Positions 34,001-41,752 of a DNA stretch of 64,000 bases are shown piece after piece; within the stretch, counting starts at the first letter, position 1, and each line of letters begins with the position of its first letter. The DNA is from a virus, in IMG/VR virus record IMGVR_UViG_3300035698_026482, positions 62,001 to 126,000 of that record; one strand, given 5' to 3'. The position numbers and the translations under genes are program-made. The notes beneath the pieces were generated by a model. It saw only the letters and a list, made by a program, of their open reading frames with translations. It did no database searches and was not told where the DNA came from.

Positions 34001-34228
34001 ATGCGCAATGTCCGCCAAGCTGTTAAACCACCATCCCAGAAGATCAACAATCTCCGGACTAATGTTTTGTGTTTTCGTATGAAAAATGTCCCCTCCGATA
34101 TAGATGACATCCGGTTGTAATTCTGTTGCCTTCTTGAAGAAGGCTTCAAAAACGCTTTTAAACTCCCCGTGTCGTGTCAATCCACGAAAGTGAACATCTG
34201 CGATATGTGCAATTTTAAATGCGGACAC
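31064..34228 (-). CDS. gp47-gp46: Fused Mre11-Rad50 (gp47-gp46) recombination nuclease
   Basis: 1054 residues carrying both subunits of the T4 gp46/47 (SbcCD) end-resection complex. Residues 1-330 are Mre11-type: HIADVHF (8-14), GGDIFH (45-50), LGNHDGN (81-87), FHGG (153-156), LGDIHK (185-190), CGSTIQQNY (211-219). Residues about 380-1054 are Rad50-type: Walker A GIFAANAMGKSSI (408-420), long coiled coil (about 560-900), signature LGSGMEKMVA (963-972), Walker B MLMIDEGFSELD (991-1002) and ITHID. A C725-x6-C732 pair lies near the coil centre where the zinc hook is expected. Such proteins process DNA ends for recombination-dependent replication. There is no stop or frameshift at the junction. 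Confidence 0.92.
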   Translation of the reverse strand: MSAFKIAHIADVHFRGLTRHGEFKSVFEAFFKKATELQPDVIYIGGDIFHTKTQNISPEIVDLLGWWFNSLADIAHVVVTLGNHDGNLMNKGRQDAISPILKLINNPNITLFKDSGTYPATVPGFNWCVFSCFDEEGWADVKPVPGEINLAVFHGGVWGSKTEADFELKGEVGVDFFEDYDFGLLGDIHKMQFLAYRDCIDGERRPWLAYCGSTIQQNYAEDPDHGFLFWQIKSKDDFTVDFITLPNPSRFVTLDWTGDVDALIDDAKQYPDGVRFRVRSHGTIAQADWRSLSQKLRDNKNAKEVVPKVEVIDDYTSTRSNIVMEMSHDLRDPKTHMKLLRDFYDVEISDDTWKDLERFVSSYITQCAASDDVARHTKWTLEKLNFSNTFAYGEDNEIDFASLSGITGIFAANAMGKSSIIGTMMYALFNSTDRGPMKNQHVINIRKNSCEATALLTVNGRRHEIKRSSNKQTTSKGQITSTTSLDFYQPDANVNLNGTQRRETEKRIRRSIGSPEDFMLTSLAVQGGLKSFISEGASQRKAILSRFLDMYIFDWMHEKVKADSLELKGKIKDMPERDWEGMKTRLIDETQNTAARIHELEAELNTSRNTLQDKRTKLAGFGDGELVTEADISKQKLRIAELESKMKQSVIQLDALEKRVEAAEHRIEIVSRVKQNFSLKSHLEREEKRKDLSEWIFALEQRLTEQKQRLDRKRKSTLKLAEVPCGDSFPSCKFIKDSHQDKLDLPDLQQLVDELLNDLSGKKTVFDSLMQDGSALRLKRYRRIIAKEDQYNLSLARLQHQQDSIERDNNDISVSLDRERGTLADIEQKFKKAERATYSHDQRILKDDIDDIESVINDLDGERSLKLQKLGQLQELTATLKREHIEYLELAKSWRAYELLIKATSKKGIPSQLLRHMVPVINNEIASILNGIVKFTIELELPEDSTSMDVYINYGDSRRIIELGSGMEKMVASIAIRVALINVSSLPKTDMLMIDEGFSELDDNNIEACGQLLRSLTQWFKNIIIITHIDTLKDVVDNVIDIARIGKDAKVSHV

Positions 34229-34260
34229 TAAATAATTGTATAACTGTTACGTAAGTTTGT

Positions 34261-35271
34261 TCAAATTGTGATTGCAAATGAGCCGCTATTTGCTGACACG
34301 TTTAAGTCAGCTATACGATCCATTAATGCCGATGCGGGTGTCCATCTTTTTGCCGCAGCGATGCATTGCATAATTTCTTCACGTGGCATTTCGCCCAAGT
34401 CCTTATGCTCACCTAGATCCATTACTTTAACACTAATATCGTAGCTATACAAAAGTTTGGCTATCTTCTTTGTCTTCTGTTTTTCCTCGGCATCTAATGC
34501 TAAAATAACAGGTGTGCCATTTTCAACAATGCGTCGAAATACGAGAAATCCAGAATCCATTGAGTTGCCCAACAGACATGCTGCGTTAGTCGGACAGTTC
34601 AATGCATCAAATGCGCCTTCTGTCAAAACAAGTTCTTTGTTCCAGTCGATATCGAGCTCGTTAAAAACAACTGCATGTTTCTTCGTCGGCGCATTTCTGT
34701 ATCTAGGAAATGTCCATTTTGAAATAGCGCGTGACATGAAAAAATTCAGTTGTCCTGCAGCGTCAAATGATGGAATTATTACTCTGTTGACATACAATTC
34801 ATCATTCGAAAATCCAAGCTTGAACCGCCAAATATCATCATCAGTAAAACCTCTTTCTCTAACGTATCTAATAATTGCGCGATATTCAGGTATCATCGTG
34901 TCTAAATTTTGCGCCATTAATCGAAATCCGGGTGGCAACGTGACAACCTCCGACTCTATCTGCTCCTCTTCGGATAATCTTGGGCGCTTTGATGGGAACG
35001 CCTTGGCGACTTCATCAAAGTAATTTCCTCTAAATCGCTTAATCAACCATGAAACATTGCCGCCCTTAGTACCACATACCCAACAATGATAGCGACCATC
35101 AGTTAGATGCACAGCAAGCTTAAGTTTATTTGATTGTTGTGCCGTCGAGCATTTCGGATCAGGACAATGACATGCTACATTAACACGATCTGCAGATTGA
35201 TGCAACTTTCCAAGTGCACGGCGAAGTGAATCAACCTTTGCTTGTCTACCATGCATCACATATAATGTCAC
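34261..35271 (-). CDS. DnaG/Toprim-type DNA primase
   Basis: 336 residues. Zinc-binding module: CHCPDPKC (34-41) and YHCWVCGTKGGNV (61-73), CHC2-like. Toprim domain: LVLTEGAFDAL (213-223, catalytic-type Glu217) and PVILALDAEE (253-262, Asp259). The middle (about 120-190) has the ERGFTDDDIWRFKLGF pattern of phage primases. It synthesises RNA primers for lagging-strand replication and probably works with a helicase encoded elsewhere. The start appears to be GTG 35271; ATG at codon 6 is an alternative; neither has a strong Shine-Dalgarno. It lies between the resolvase and the Mre11-Rad50 gene. Confidence 0.87.
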   Translation of the reverse strand: MTLYVMHGRQAKVDSLRRALGKLHQSADRVNVACHCPDPKCSTAQQSNKLKLAVHLTDGRYHCWVCGTKGGNVSWLIKRFRGNYFDEVAKAFPSKRPRLSEEEQIESEVVTLPPGFRLMAQNLDTMIPEYRAIIRYVRERGFTDDDIWRFKLGFSNDELYVNRVIIPSFDAAGQLNFFMSRAISKWTFPRYRNAPTKKHAVVFNELDIDWNKELVLTEGAFDALNCPTNAACLLGNSMDSGFLVFRRIVENGTPVILALDAEEKQKTKKIAKLLYSYDISVKVMDLGEHKDLGEMPREEIMQCIAAAKRWTPASALMDRIADLNVSANSGSFAITI

Positions 35272-35301
35272 ACAGGGATCATCAAATGTATTTTAGTGCA
35301 G

Positions 35302-35892
35302 CTAGATCGTGTAATTCTTACAGTCCTTGAATCCAGCAATTGCAATAACGTAGGCATCCATCATATCAAAGCAGCAATCCTGCATGCGCCCGAACGGGTT
35401 CGCCTTCGATGGTCTTGTTATTGGCCACACGAGTGGGTGTAAATCAGGATGCTTTAGCATCATTTGATCGTATACCTGTTGTTTTACGAAACGTGTATCC
35501 TTTTTTTCTTTTTTATCTACAGCTTTACGAATCTTAATTCCACATACGCCACGCGCACCGGACGAGCTGATATAAAGTGGGTCGATTCCAAATGCATCAC
35601 GGGCCGTATATGAAGCAATCCCGTTAACCTTTGCTAACAAAGATAATGTGTGTGCAGATGAAAATCCTTTTCTAAAGCGCTGCAACGACTCTTCAACGTA
35701 AAGACCTGTGAAGTTACCGGTCGTTGCAAGCCTCTTCAATTCATTTCTGATTGCGTCAGTCGTTTCCCAAAGTGATTTTTTCTTACGCGTATCGATGTAT
35801 CCAAGGTTGACCAACGTGCCTGTATCTGCATTCAAAATGGCGAACCCAGTGATAGCAGTTGAAACGTCAAGACCTATAATCAGGTCAGTCAT
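35302..35892 (-). CDS. RuvC-like Holliday junction resolvase
   Basis: 196 residues of RNase H fold. Acidic residues in the expected order: Asp9 in GLDVSTAITG, Glu67/Glu68 in YVEESLQRF, Asp176 and Asp179 in DMMDAYVIA. The basic stretch KIRKAVDKKEKKDTRFVK (120-137) may contact DNA. Phage RuvC-like enzymes resolve junctions and branched DNA before packaging. In T4 this job is done by gp49, which has a different fold. The start overlaps the end of the 35885-36106 gene. Confidence 0.85.
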   Translation of the reverse strand: MTDLIIGLDVSTAITGFAILNADTGTLVNLGYIDTRKKKSLWETTDAIRNELKRLATTGNFTGLYVEESLQRFRKGFSSAHTLSLLAKVNGIASYTARDAFGIDPLYISSSGARGVCGIKIRKAVDKKEKKDTRFVKQQVYDQMMLKHPDLHPLVWPITRPSKANPFGRMQDCCFDMMDAYVIAIAGFKDCKNYTI

Positions 35893-36106
35893 CGAAATTG
35901 TGCTCTAATATTATCTTAGGCCACTCGTCAGCTGTGTCTTGTAGAACAATACGTATATGTTCACTTGCATTGCATTGCTTCATCGCCATTTTGAAATAAC
36001 GGCGGGCTTCTGTTAACTTGTCTGTTGATTTGCCTACAGTCGTAATCGAAATGGTCTCGCCAGACTTTGTACGATCTTGATAGTAAACAATGTATTTGTG
36101 TTTCAT
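35885..36106 (-). CDS. Unknown small protein
   Basis: 73 residues from ATG 36106 (MKHKYIVYYQDRTKSGETI); a GTG two codons upstream is possible. A compact alpha/beta pattern: strand KYIVYYQD, strand ISITTVGKS, helix KLTEARRYFKMAMKQC, strand IRIVLQD. Its stop overlaps the resolvase start by eight bases. No family recognised. Confidence 0.6.
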   Translation of the reverse strand: MKHKYIVYYQDRTKSGETISITTVGKSTDKLTEARRYFKMAMKQCNASEHIRIVLQDTADEWPKIILEHNFDD

Positions 36107-36142
36107 ACGCACACATTACATAAAATGATGCATCGCATAAAA

Positions 36143-38560
36143 TCAAAAATCGATGCCCGGGCGAAAGCTAATCTTATCACCACTTCTTTTCATAACCGGC
36201 TGCGCTAGTGTGCATTTTGCAACAACATTTAAATTCTCGTCATGGAGATTAATACCTGTAATGTATACAAAGTCTCTATCAAATTCATTTGCATCTAGGC
36301 TTGCGGAAGCTGGCACAAATGCAGGGTTTGACGATGAATTTATCATGCCAGCTGGCGCCTGGACACGTACCTTAAATGTATGAATATTGCGGACACCTTC
36401 AAATTCTAGTTCATGGGCCTCTTTGCCGAAGAATGGCAAGTTCGGACTCTTGACAACTACAAGCCCTTCATCGTATAAGATGTTACCAACAGATGTCCAC
36501 TCTGGATGTGCTGTTAACGCATCTGCGCGGTAAAGCGATCCGAATCCGTTATCCTTAAGCTTAATAGATACTCTTCCGCCCGATCCTGTAACTGCTGGGT
36601 CAGTAATTTCGAACGTGCCAGGATTAAATCTATTACCGTAAAAAATATTGCTAGCGTCAAAGATCGCAATCTCGTTAGATGAATTGTCACGTGTACGTTG
36701 GTAAACCGCTAAAACTTCGCCTGGGTCAACGCCAAGATTATCGGGCGTGGCGCCAACAACATCACCGAATAATGTCCCAGATTCGTTTGTAATCGTTGAA
36801 TACCAAGAGTTGTCTGGGATCAGTTCTGTTAAGCTAATTAGCGTTGGATCATATATTCCCAGGTCATTCGTGTACTTGTAATTCAAGCTTGAGGATGCTG
36901 GAACAAAATCAATTGTGCCTGTTGCAATCAAGCGATAATCAGGTATGAATTGTCCGTCATCACATGGGAGAATTGTCAAATTTCGCTTTCGAACAGATGC
37001 AGTCGAATACAGAAAATCATTCATTGCTTTCGTATCCGAATTCTCCGTTATTTGTGATGCTGTCAATGCCCACGCCCGAGGATAATTCGCATTTGCGAAA
37101 TCTCTTGTAAAATTTTCAAGATTCAAATAATGACCACCGACGCCAAATGATAGCGCAACATTAAATGGATCGTCTGTACGTCCATTAATTGCGAAGAATG
37201 GTGTTTGTAGAATACCACCGATGCTGTCAACTTCGGTTCGAAACGGTGACTCAGGTGTAAAGAATGGGGGCAGGTAAAAGGCTAAATCATCGAGGTCATC
37301 GACGACAGAGGTAAGTGACGCAGAATATATTTCGTGAGTTGAAAGACTTTTTTTCCAGATTTTCAACTCATGAACTTCCGCGTTTAACGGGTGCGAAAAT
37401 TCGAATTGATCTGTTTGCGGTGCATCACCTGCAATTGTTGTCAACTCGGGCAGACCTTCTCTCAATGATGGGTCTGATGTGAAGAATATGCTTGAGCTAA
37501 GCGTGTTTCCTGTGTAGTAATTTCCGACGAATAACACGTCTGGACTATTTGTCAATCCTGTAAGTAGGGATGCCGAGGGAATAACAAAATTGCCCACGTT
37601 TTCGCCGTCAACAATAAATGAGCCTGATCCGTCATTAACGGCATTTGTACCCCATTTAACTGATACATGATGCCAATGGTTTTTTGATAGCACGTTATCA
37701 TCAGACAAAAAGATGCCGCTTGCGCTATCAACAATTTGCGAAGGTTCAGTCGCTGTGCCTTCTAAAACCTGCAAGGCCAATCTAAATTGATCAACGAATC
37801 CATTTTTATCTTTGTGCGTGCCTGATAGGATTGACACTGCATACACATCAGGCAGATGAAAAAGCGTGCCTGGTCGCCATGGATCGCCTGCATTCGGTGT
37901 TGTATATCGTGGGTTTATGCGAAAGTCGAACGTGAATGGTCCCGGTGGCAAATATACATTACCAGATACACTGCCAGAGGCTGCGAGACCTGCCCCGGCG
38001 TTCTGATTCGCATACATTAATACTGTATCGGTAGGCACAGGTTCAGTACCGTCTTCATTCGATCCAGTAAAGAAATTTATCGTGTGATAATTGCTATATG
38101 CCCATTGCATTGACGGGTAAACATCGCGATAGTATGGATACAGTATTTCGCGAATTATTCGCTTTCGACCAAAATCTTTATTAAAGAAAAATGGGGTTTC
38201 GAAACGGACGATCTCAAGCGTTTGTTGTTTTCGGGCAGATCGATCTAACGAGTTTGCCCTTGTTAACAAATTTTGTAATGCGCCAAAATTGTTACCTGCA
38301 GTTACAGCGATTCTTTTCGCATCTGCATATAATCCGTCGATGTCACGACCACCTTCATTTGTGGCAGTATCAAGAAACGGTGATAGCGGGCGCGGATCTT
38401 TTTCTATAGTTGATGCCCTTGCGAATAGGGCAACATTGCCGGTAACAGCGCTATAGGTTCCAGAAACAGCATCATACCCATTCGCGGTATATTCGCGGCT
38501 AGGATTCGTTTGAACTGTAAAATGTTCAAAATGTTCCGGAAGTATTCTAATGATGGTCAT
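36143..38560 (-). CDS. Virion structural protein with LamG/ConA-like domain (tail or baseplate)
   Basis: 805 residues. The start MTIIRILPEHFEHFTV reads as an intact N-terminus. Residues about 195-420 resemble a LamG/concanavalin-type sugar-binding sandwich: FTFDFRINPRY, DQFRLALQVLEG, NHWHHVSVKWG, SFIVDGENVG and AEVHELKIWKKSLSTHEI. The C-terminus (FVYITGINLHDENLNVVAKCTLAQPVMK) is shared with the 40532-41752 protein. A carbohydrate-binding baseplate or tail protein fits, possibly touching the host surface. The gene follows a highly structured 188-base leader. Confidence 0.7.
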   Translation of the reverse strand: MTIIRILPEHFEHFTVQTNPSREYTANGYDAVSGTYSAVTGNVALFARASTIEKDPRPLSPFLDTATNEGGRDIDGLYADAKRIAVTAGNNFGALQNLLTRANSLDRSARKQQTLEIVRFETPFFFNKDFGRKRIIREILYPYYRDVYPSMQWAYSNYHTINFFTGSNEDGTEPVPTDTVLMYANQNAGAGLAASGSVSGNVYLPPGPFTFDFRINPRYTTPNAGDPWRPGTLFHLPDVYAVSILSGTHKDKNGFVDQFRLALQVLEGTATEPSQIVDSASGIFLSDDNVLSKNHWHHVSVKWGTNAVNDGSGSFIVDGENVGNFVIPSASLLTGLTNSPDVLFVGNYYTGNTLSSSIFFTSDPSLREGLPELTTIAGDAPQTDQFEFSHPLNAEVHELKIWKKSLSTHEIYSASLTSVVDDLDDLAFYLPPFFTPESPFRTEVDSIGGILQTPFFAINGRTDDPFNVALSFGVGGHYLNLENFTRDFANANYPRAWALTASQITENSDTKAMNDFLYSTASVRKRNLTILPCDDGQFIPDYRLIATGTIDFVPASSSLNYKYTNDLGIYDPTLISLTELIPDNSWYSTITNESGTLFGDVVGATPDNLGVDPGEVLAVYQRTRDNSSNEIAIFDASNIFYGNRFNPGTFEITDPAVTGSGGRVSIKLKDNGFGSLYRADALTAHPEWTSVGNILYDEGLVVVKSPNLPFFGKEAHELEFEGVRNIHTFKVRVQAPAGMINSSSNPAFVPASASLDANEFDRDFVYITGINLHDENLNVVAKCTLAQPVMKRSGDKISFRPGIDF

Positions 38561-38575
38561 GTTTCACTGTCGCGA

Positions 38576-38712
38576 TCACATTTCACACGAGCCCTCGTGA
38601 GGGTCTCTAATTTTTGCCATTGGAATATCCATCCTCTAGGTTAGAGACCCCCATGATTGCCCCTATGAAATGTGAGACTAGGGTGTGGGGCTTCATAGGA
38701 TATGTGGCTCGT
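38576..38712 (-). promoter_or_regulatory. Highly structured leader with crossing inverted repeats
   Basis: Between the HEG stop (38749) and the start of the structural gene (38560) are several perfect inverted repeats: TCACATTTCA 38576-38585 with 38666-38675 (10 bp); GGGTCTCTAA 38601-38610 with 38641-38650 (10 bp, nested inside the first); ACGAGCC 38587-38593 with 38706-38712 (7 bp, crossing the first, so a pseudoknot if both form); CCTATGAA 38662-38669 with 38692-38699 (8 bp, mutually exclusive with the first). This is an unusual density for random sequence. It could be a folded 5' leader, a structured RNA, or a mobile-element remnant. Confidence 0.55.
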
Positions 38713-38748
38713 TAGACGTGTATAACTATTCCCGCGATTGAATTGCGA

Positions 38749-40449
38749 TCATACATCAATCGTATACACCGTGTTAGTATCGCCCCAAACTCGGCAAACA
38801 CGTGCCTGTTGGGCAACGGTTGCTTGTGACATATCTTTTTTTGCCTTGATATGAAAACGATCAAGCCTTGTAACAAAGTCTGTCCACCAGAATCGAGGCT
38901 GCGTTTCATGTATTAGCTTATATCCTGAAGACGGATACCCGTCACCTGAGGAGATCCTCATATCGGCATATGTGATTAATCCTATTCTTTCATTTTCGCG
39001 AGCTATTTTTAGTGCATGCTTCGTTAGCTTAGACAGGCCACCAATAACTGCACAATCACGCTTAATCGCAAACCTAGCAACTTCGTAACGTTTTTCATAT
39101 ATCTTTTTTTGTGGGGAACGTAGCGATATCGCACAAACAAGTTCATCATCATATACTAGTCCATACGCAGATTTAGCACGAATGTCTCCTGCAATATGAT
39201 TCTCGTCGAAGAAAGAGCGACGCTGTTCTCTTGTTAGTTTCACCAATTCACACTTTCTAGCAAAGATTTTTCTATCAGCATCGCCAAGTCGATATCTTAT
39301 CATCGAGGTAATAAGATCTTTTTTGTCGCGCCACTCGTCTTCAAAAATTGTAATGACACGATATCCAAGCTTTTCAGCTAGCTTACGTTTTAGCTGTGTT
39401 CGCCTACTGTCTGCTTCAACAGCTTCACTATGCCAGTATAATCCATGATATTCGATTGCTAATTTGTTATTGGGAAATACAATGTCAAGTTCATATGGGC
39501 GAATTAGCTGCCAATTAGATACTTCAGGTTTATATCCAAGTGCTAAGAACGTATTGGCGATATCTTGTTGTCCAATAGAAACAGACTGCTGTCTATCACA
39601 TAACATGCATCGCGGCGCTAATAACACGCTGCTAAGAACCCTTGCATCACTCTTACCACATTGTGCGCAGGCTACGTTAACAGGCATCATTATTCCTGTA
39701 TATGTCTCAAGCGTAACTGTCGGGGTTATGGCAATTGTTTCGTTCTCGGCAACGATTGCTAATCTTTTTGATAGCTCTTCATATGAAAGTCGATTACTGT
39801 CGCTTATTTTTTTCGCAGTAAGTCTAAGTTGAGCTTGACCTTCTTTCGTTTTATAGAACTTTGATTGCTCTTGTCCACGAGTCTTATGAAAATCTATACC
39901 GTCAGGGGAAGAAGCCCATTTTGCAACGCTAATAGCAACCTGCTGCTTTTTTAATTTGCCAACATCCGAGTCCCAAAATTGCTTAAGAGTAAGACTTCGA
40001 CGCTTATTAATTGCGCGGCCGTATTCAGTTTTGTATAGCTCCTTACACGCCTTTGAACGCTTTGCTATTAGCGTTTGACCTTCAGCTGTCTTATAAAATT
40101 GACGCATAGCGAAAGAGCGCTTTTTGGCGGCCAGCTTTACAGCGTTAGAGCCACTCAGCGCGCTTGATAGATTAAGACGATGATTAGCAGTTAAAGGCTT
40201 CCCTTTACGTCGTTTCGAAATACTTTCCCGCATGTCAGTAGTGTAATGGCCACTGACCAATGACATGAATTTGATGCCATTATGAAATCTTGTATACTGT
40301 CCACATCCACACAAGCACATTGGGCGTATGCCGCTGTGCACATGCTTAACAACATAATCTTCATAGGAAATGTCTAGGTGACATTTACGTAGATGATGCT
40401 TAAGGGCACAACGTGATTTCGTTAATAACCCGCATTCCAAACATTTCAT
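38749..40449 (-). CDS. Vsr-like (EDxHD type) homing endonuclease with zinc finger and tandem repeats
   Basis: 566 residues, homologous in its C-terminal half to the HEG at 11322-13109. N-terminal zinc finger MKCLECG...HHLRKCH (1-24) and Cys cluster PMCLCGCGQYTRF (43-55). Residues about 115-215 hold repeated modules of 20-27 residues containing FYKTxxG or similar, likely DNA contacts. A second Cys pair set is at 261-284 (CAQC, CMLC). The nuclease (about 292-395) has YELDIVFPNNKLAIEYHG then LYWHSE, and VITIFEDEW. The C-terminal domain has ARKCELVKL, NHIAG, GGLSKL and TYADMR. It sits between two tail genes and follows tandem hairpins. Confidence 0.87.
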   Translation of the reverse strand: MKCLECGLLTKSRCALKHHLRKCHLDISYEDYVVKHVHSGIRPMCLCGCGQYTRFHNGIKFMSLVSGHYTTDMRESISKRRKGKPLTANHRLNLSSALSGSNAVKLAAKKRSFAMRQFYKTAEGQTLIAKRSKACKELYKTEYGRAINKRRSLTLKQFWDSDVGKLKKQQVAISVAKWASSPDGIDFHKTRGQEQSKFYKTKEGQAQLRLTAKKISDSNRLSYEELSKRLAIVAENETIAITPTVTLETYTGIMMPVNVACAQCGKSDARVLSSVLLAPRCMLCDRQQSVSIGQQDIANTFLALGYKPEVSNWQLIRPYELDIVFPNNKLAIEYHGLYWHSEAVEADSRRTQLKRKLAEKLGYRVITIFEDEWRDKKDLITSMIRYRLGDADRKIFARKCELVKLTREQRRSFFDENHIAGDIRAKSAYGLVYDDELVCAISLRSPQKKIYEKRYEVARFAIKRDCAVIGGLSKLTKHALKIARENERIGLITYADMRISSGDGYPSSGYKLIHETQPRFWWTDFVTRLDRFHIKAKKDMSQATVAQQARVCRVWGDTNTVYTIDV

Positions 40450-40464
40450 ATAAAGAAAATAGAC

Positions 40465-40485
40465 TTAACACACGTATGTGTTTAA
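40465..40485 (-). promoter_or_regulatory. Hairpin before the HEG, possible attenuator
   Basis: Arms AACACA and TGTGTT (6 bp) around a CGTA loop at 40467-40482, extendable with one bulge to 40465-40485. On the minus strand it is followed by GTCTATTTTCTTT, a T-rich run ending just before the HEG start codon, so it could weakly terminate transcripts arriving from the upstream tail gene. Confidence 0.4.
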
Positions 40486-40515
40486 CACCACTTACACATT
40501 AATGTGTAAGTGGTG
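40486..40515. repeat. 30-bp perfect palindrome
   Basis: The left arm CACCACTTACACATT (40486-40500) is the exact reverse complement of AATGTGTAAGTGGTG (40501-40515) with no spacer. It lies 16 bases after the stop of the 40532-41752 gene. As RNA it would form a 13-bp stem with a TTAA loop. No T-run follows directly, so it is not a textbook terminator; a protein-binding dyad or RNA-processing site is possible. Confidence 0.8.
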
Positions 40516-40531
40516 GATATCATTAACAAAA

Positions 40532-41752
40532 TTAGTAGTCCATTCGCACGGTATATGTCACGTCGCGTTCGTCATTTTTTTCAATTGGGCGCGAAAACTT
40601 GGCCACTGCCAACAGGTTGTCATTCCCATCATAGAAGCCGAGAGTTGTAATCATAGTAAACGACTTTTGGGTCTCTTCTTGACCCTCGTCAATTACAACA
40701 ATACGATCGTCAGCATCAACATACGTCGGATTCGATGAATAATTGAATTCATCAGCGCCTAGTCGTGCAAAAATCAGTGTTGAATTGATATTCGTGATGT
40801 TTTCATAGACGACTGCCGATAATGTGCCTGATCCGAATCGCGTCGAGGCCACATGATCAATAATATCATCAATTGACGCTGACACAACAAAATCCGGAAT
40901 GAATGAAGCCGAAACAATCATTTCACCTGGACCAGCATCAGTATTTGTTGATGTGGTGCCTGCCTTCATGGCGTCGATTACGCCTGTCATTACTTGATCT
41001 GCCTTTGTGACCTTCGCCATATCAAGCACAACAATACCTGCATCGTTAAACAAAAGACCAACTGTACGTGTGGTGTCAGATGCATCTACAATGTCTGATA
41101 CCTGTCCACCAAATGTAACTTCCTTGTTGGTTGATGCGCCAATATCGGTGTAGATTGAAAATCCAGAGGGATCCGAATCAACTATTTGTAGGTTGGAACC
41201 TGTAGTGTTTACAGTATCCTTATGTGAAAGTGATCCTGTTTGATAGAATCCCAGCACGAATGTCTCGCGCTTCATTTGATCGCGATGAAACAAGCGCTTG
41301 AAGTCTAGAAATAGTGCTGCATCAATAGTATCACTGGCGGTGCTTGACCCAAATGGAGCAACAAATGCGGAGTCGGCGCTGCCTAGCAATTTCTGTGCAT
41401 GCTGCTGATACATGAAGATCTTTTCACGCATCATCATTGTACTGGATGGAAAAAGAAATTTCCCGTTTGCATCTTCTCCAGATTTAAAGCCCTCAACGAT
41501 AGATGATGTATGATACAGGCCCATCGTTATATCAAGCACTGGATTGGCCGTTTGGGCCGTAAACGCTTGATCATGAACGGTGTGAAACAATGAGCTTGTT
41601 ACGCCGGGTCCTATACCTCCCGTGACCCACACTTGATATTGCTCGCGGGTTGCGGATCCAGAAATATCTTCTTGAATCACGTCAACGATCTGGTCTAAAA
41701 ATGACCGTCGTGTTTTAAAATCGTTCGACGAGAGCTCTTTCCAGGTTGACAC
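40532..41752 (-). CDS. Virion structural protein sharing a C-terminal module with the LamG protein
   Basis: 406 residues starting GTG 41752 (MSTWKELSSNDFKTRRSFLDQIVD), directly after the TAA of the upstream HEG (TAAGTG). GAGGGG inside the HEG end serves as Shine-Dalgarno. The N-terminal half has VFxxQHAQKLLGS-type helix MMREKIFMYQQHAQKLLGSAD and FKRLFHRDQMKRETFVLGF. The C-terminus FNYSSNPTYVDADDRIVVID followed by SFTMITTLGFYDGNDNLLAVAKFSRPIEK resembles that of the 36143-38560 protein. This is a pattern of tail/baseplate proteins in large T4-related phages. Exact role unknown. Confidence 0.7.
   Translation of the reverse strand: MSTWKELSSNDFKTRRSFLDQIVDVIQEDISGSATREQYQVWVTGGIGPGVTSSLFHTVHDQAFTAQTANPVLDITMGLYHTSSIVEGFKSGEDANGKFLFPSSTMMMREKIFMYQQHAQKLLGSADSAFVAPFGSSTASDTIDAALFLDFKRLFHRDQMKRETFVLGFYQTGSLSHKDTVNTTGSNLQIVDSDPSGFSIYTDIGASTNKEVTFGGQVSDIVDASDTTRTVGLLFNDAGIVVLDMAKVTKADQVMTGVIDAMKAGTTSTNTDAGPGEMIVSASFIPDFVVSASIDDIIDHVASTRFGSGTLSAVVYENITNINSTLIFARLGADEFNYSSNPTYVDADDRIVVIDEGQEETQKSFTMITTLGFYDGNDNLLAVAKFSRPIEKNDERDVTYTVRMDY

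Noticed and set aside
38561-38748. Group I intron
   Set aside because: Flanking genes have intact ends and no split coding sequence. I could not identify the conserved catalytic core elements; only the structure itself is reported.
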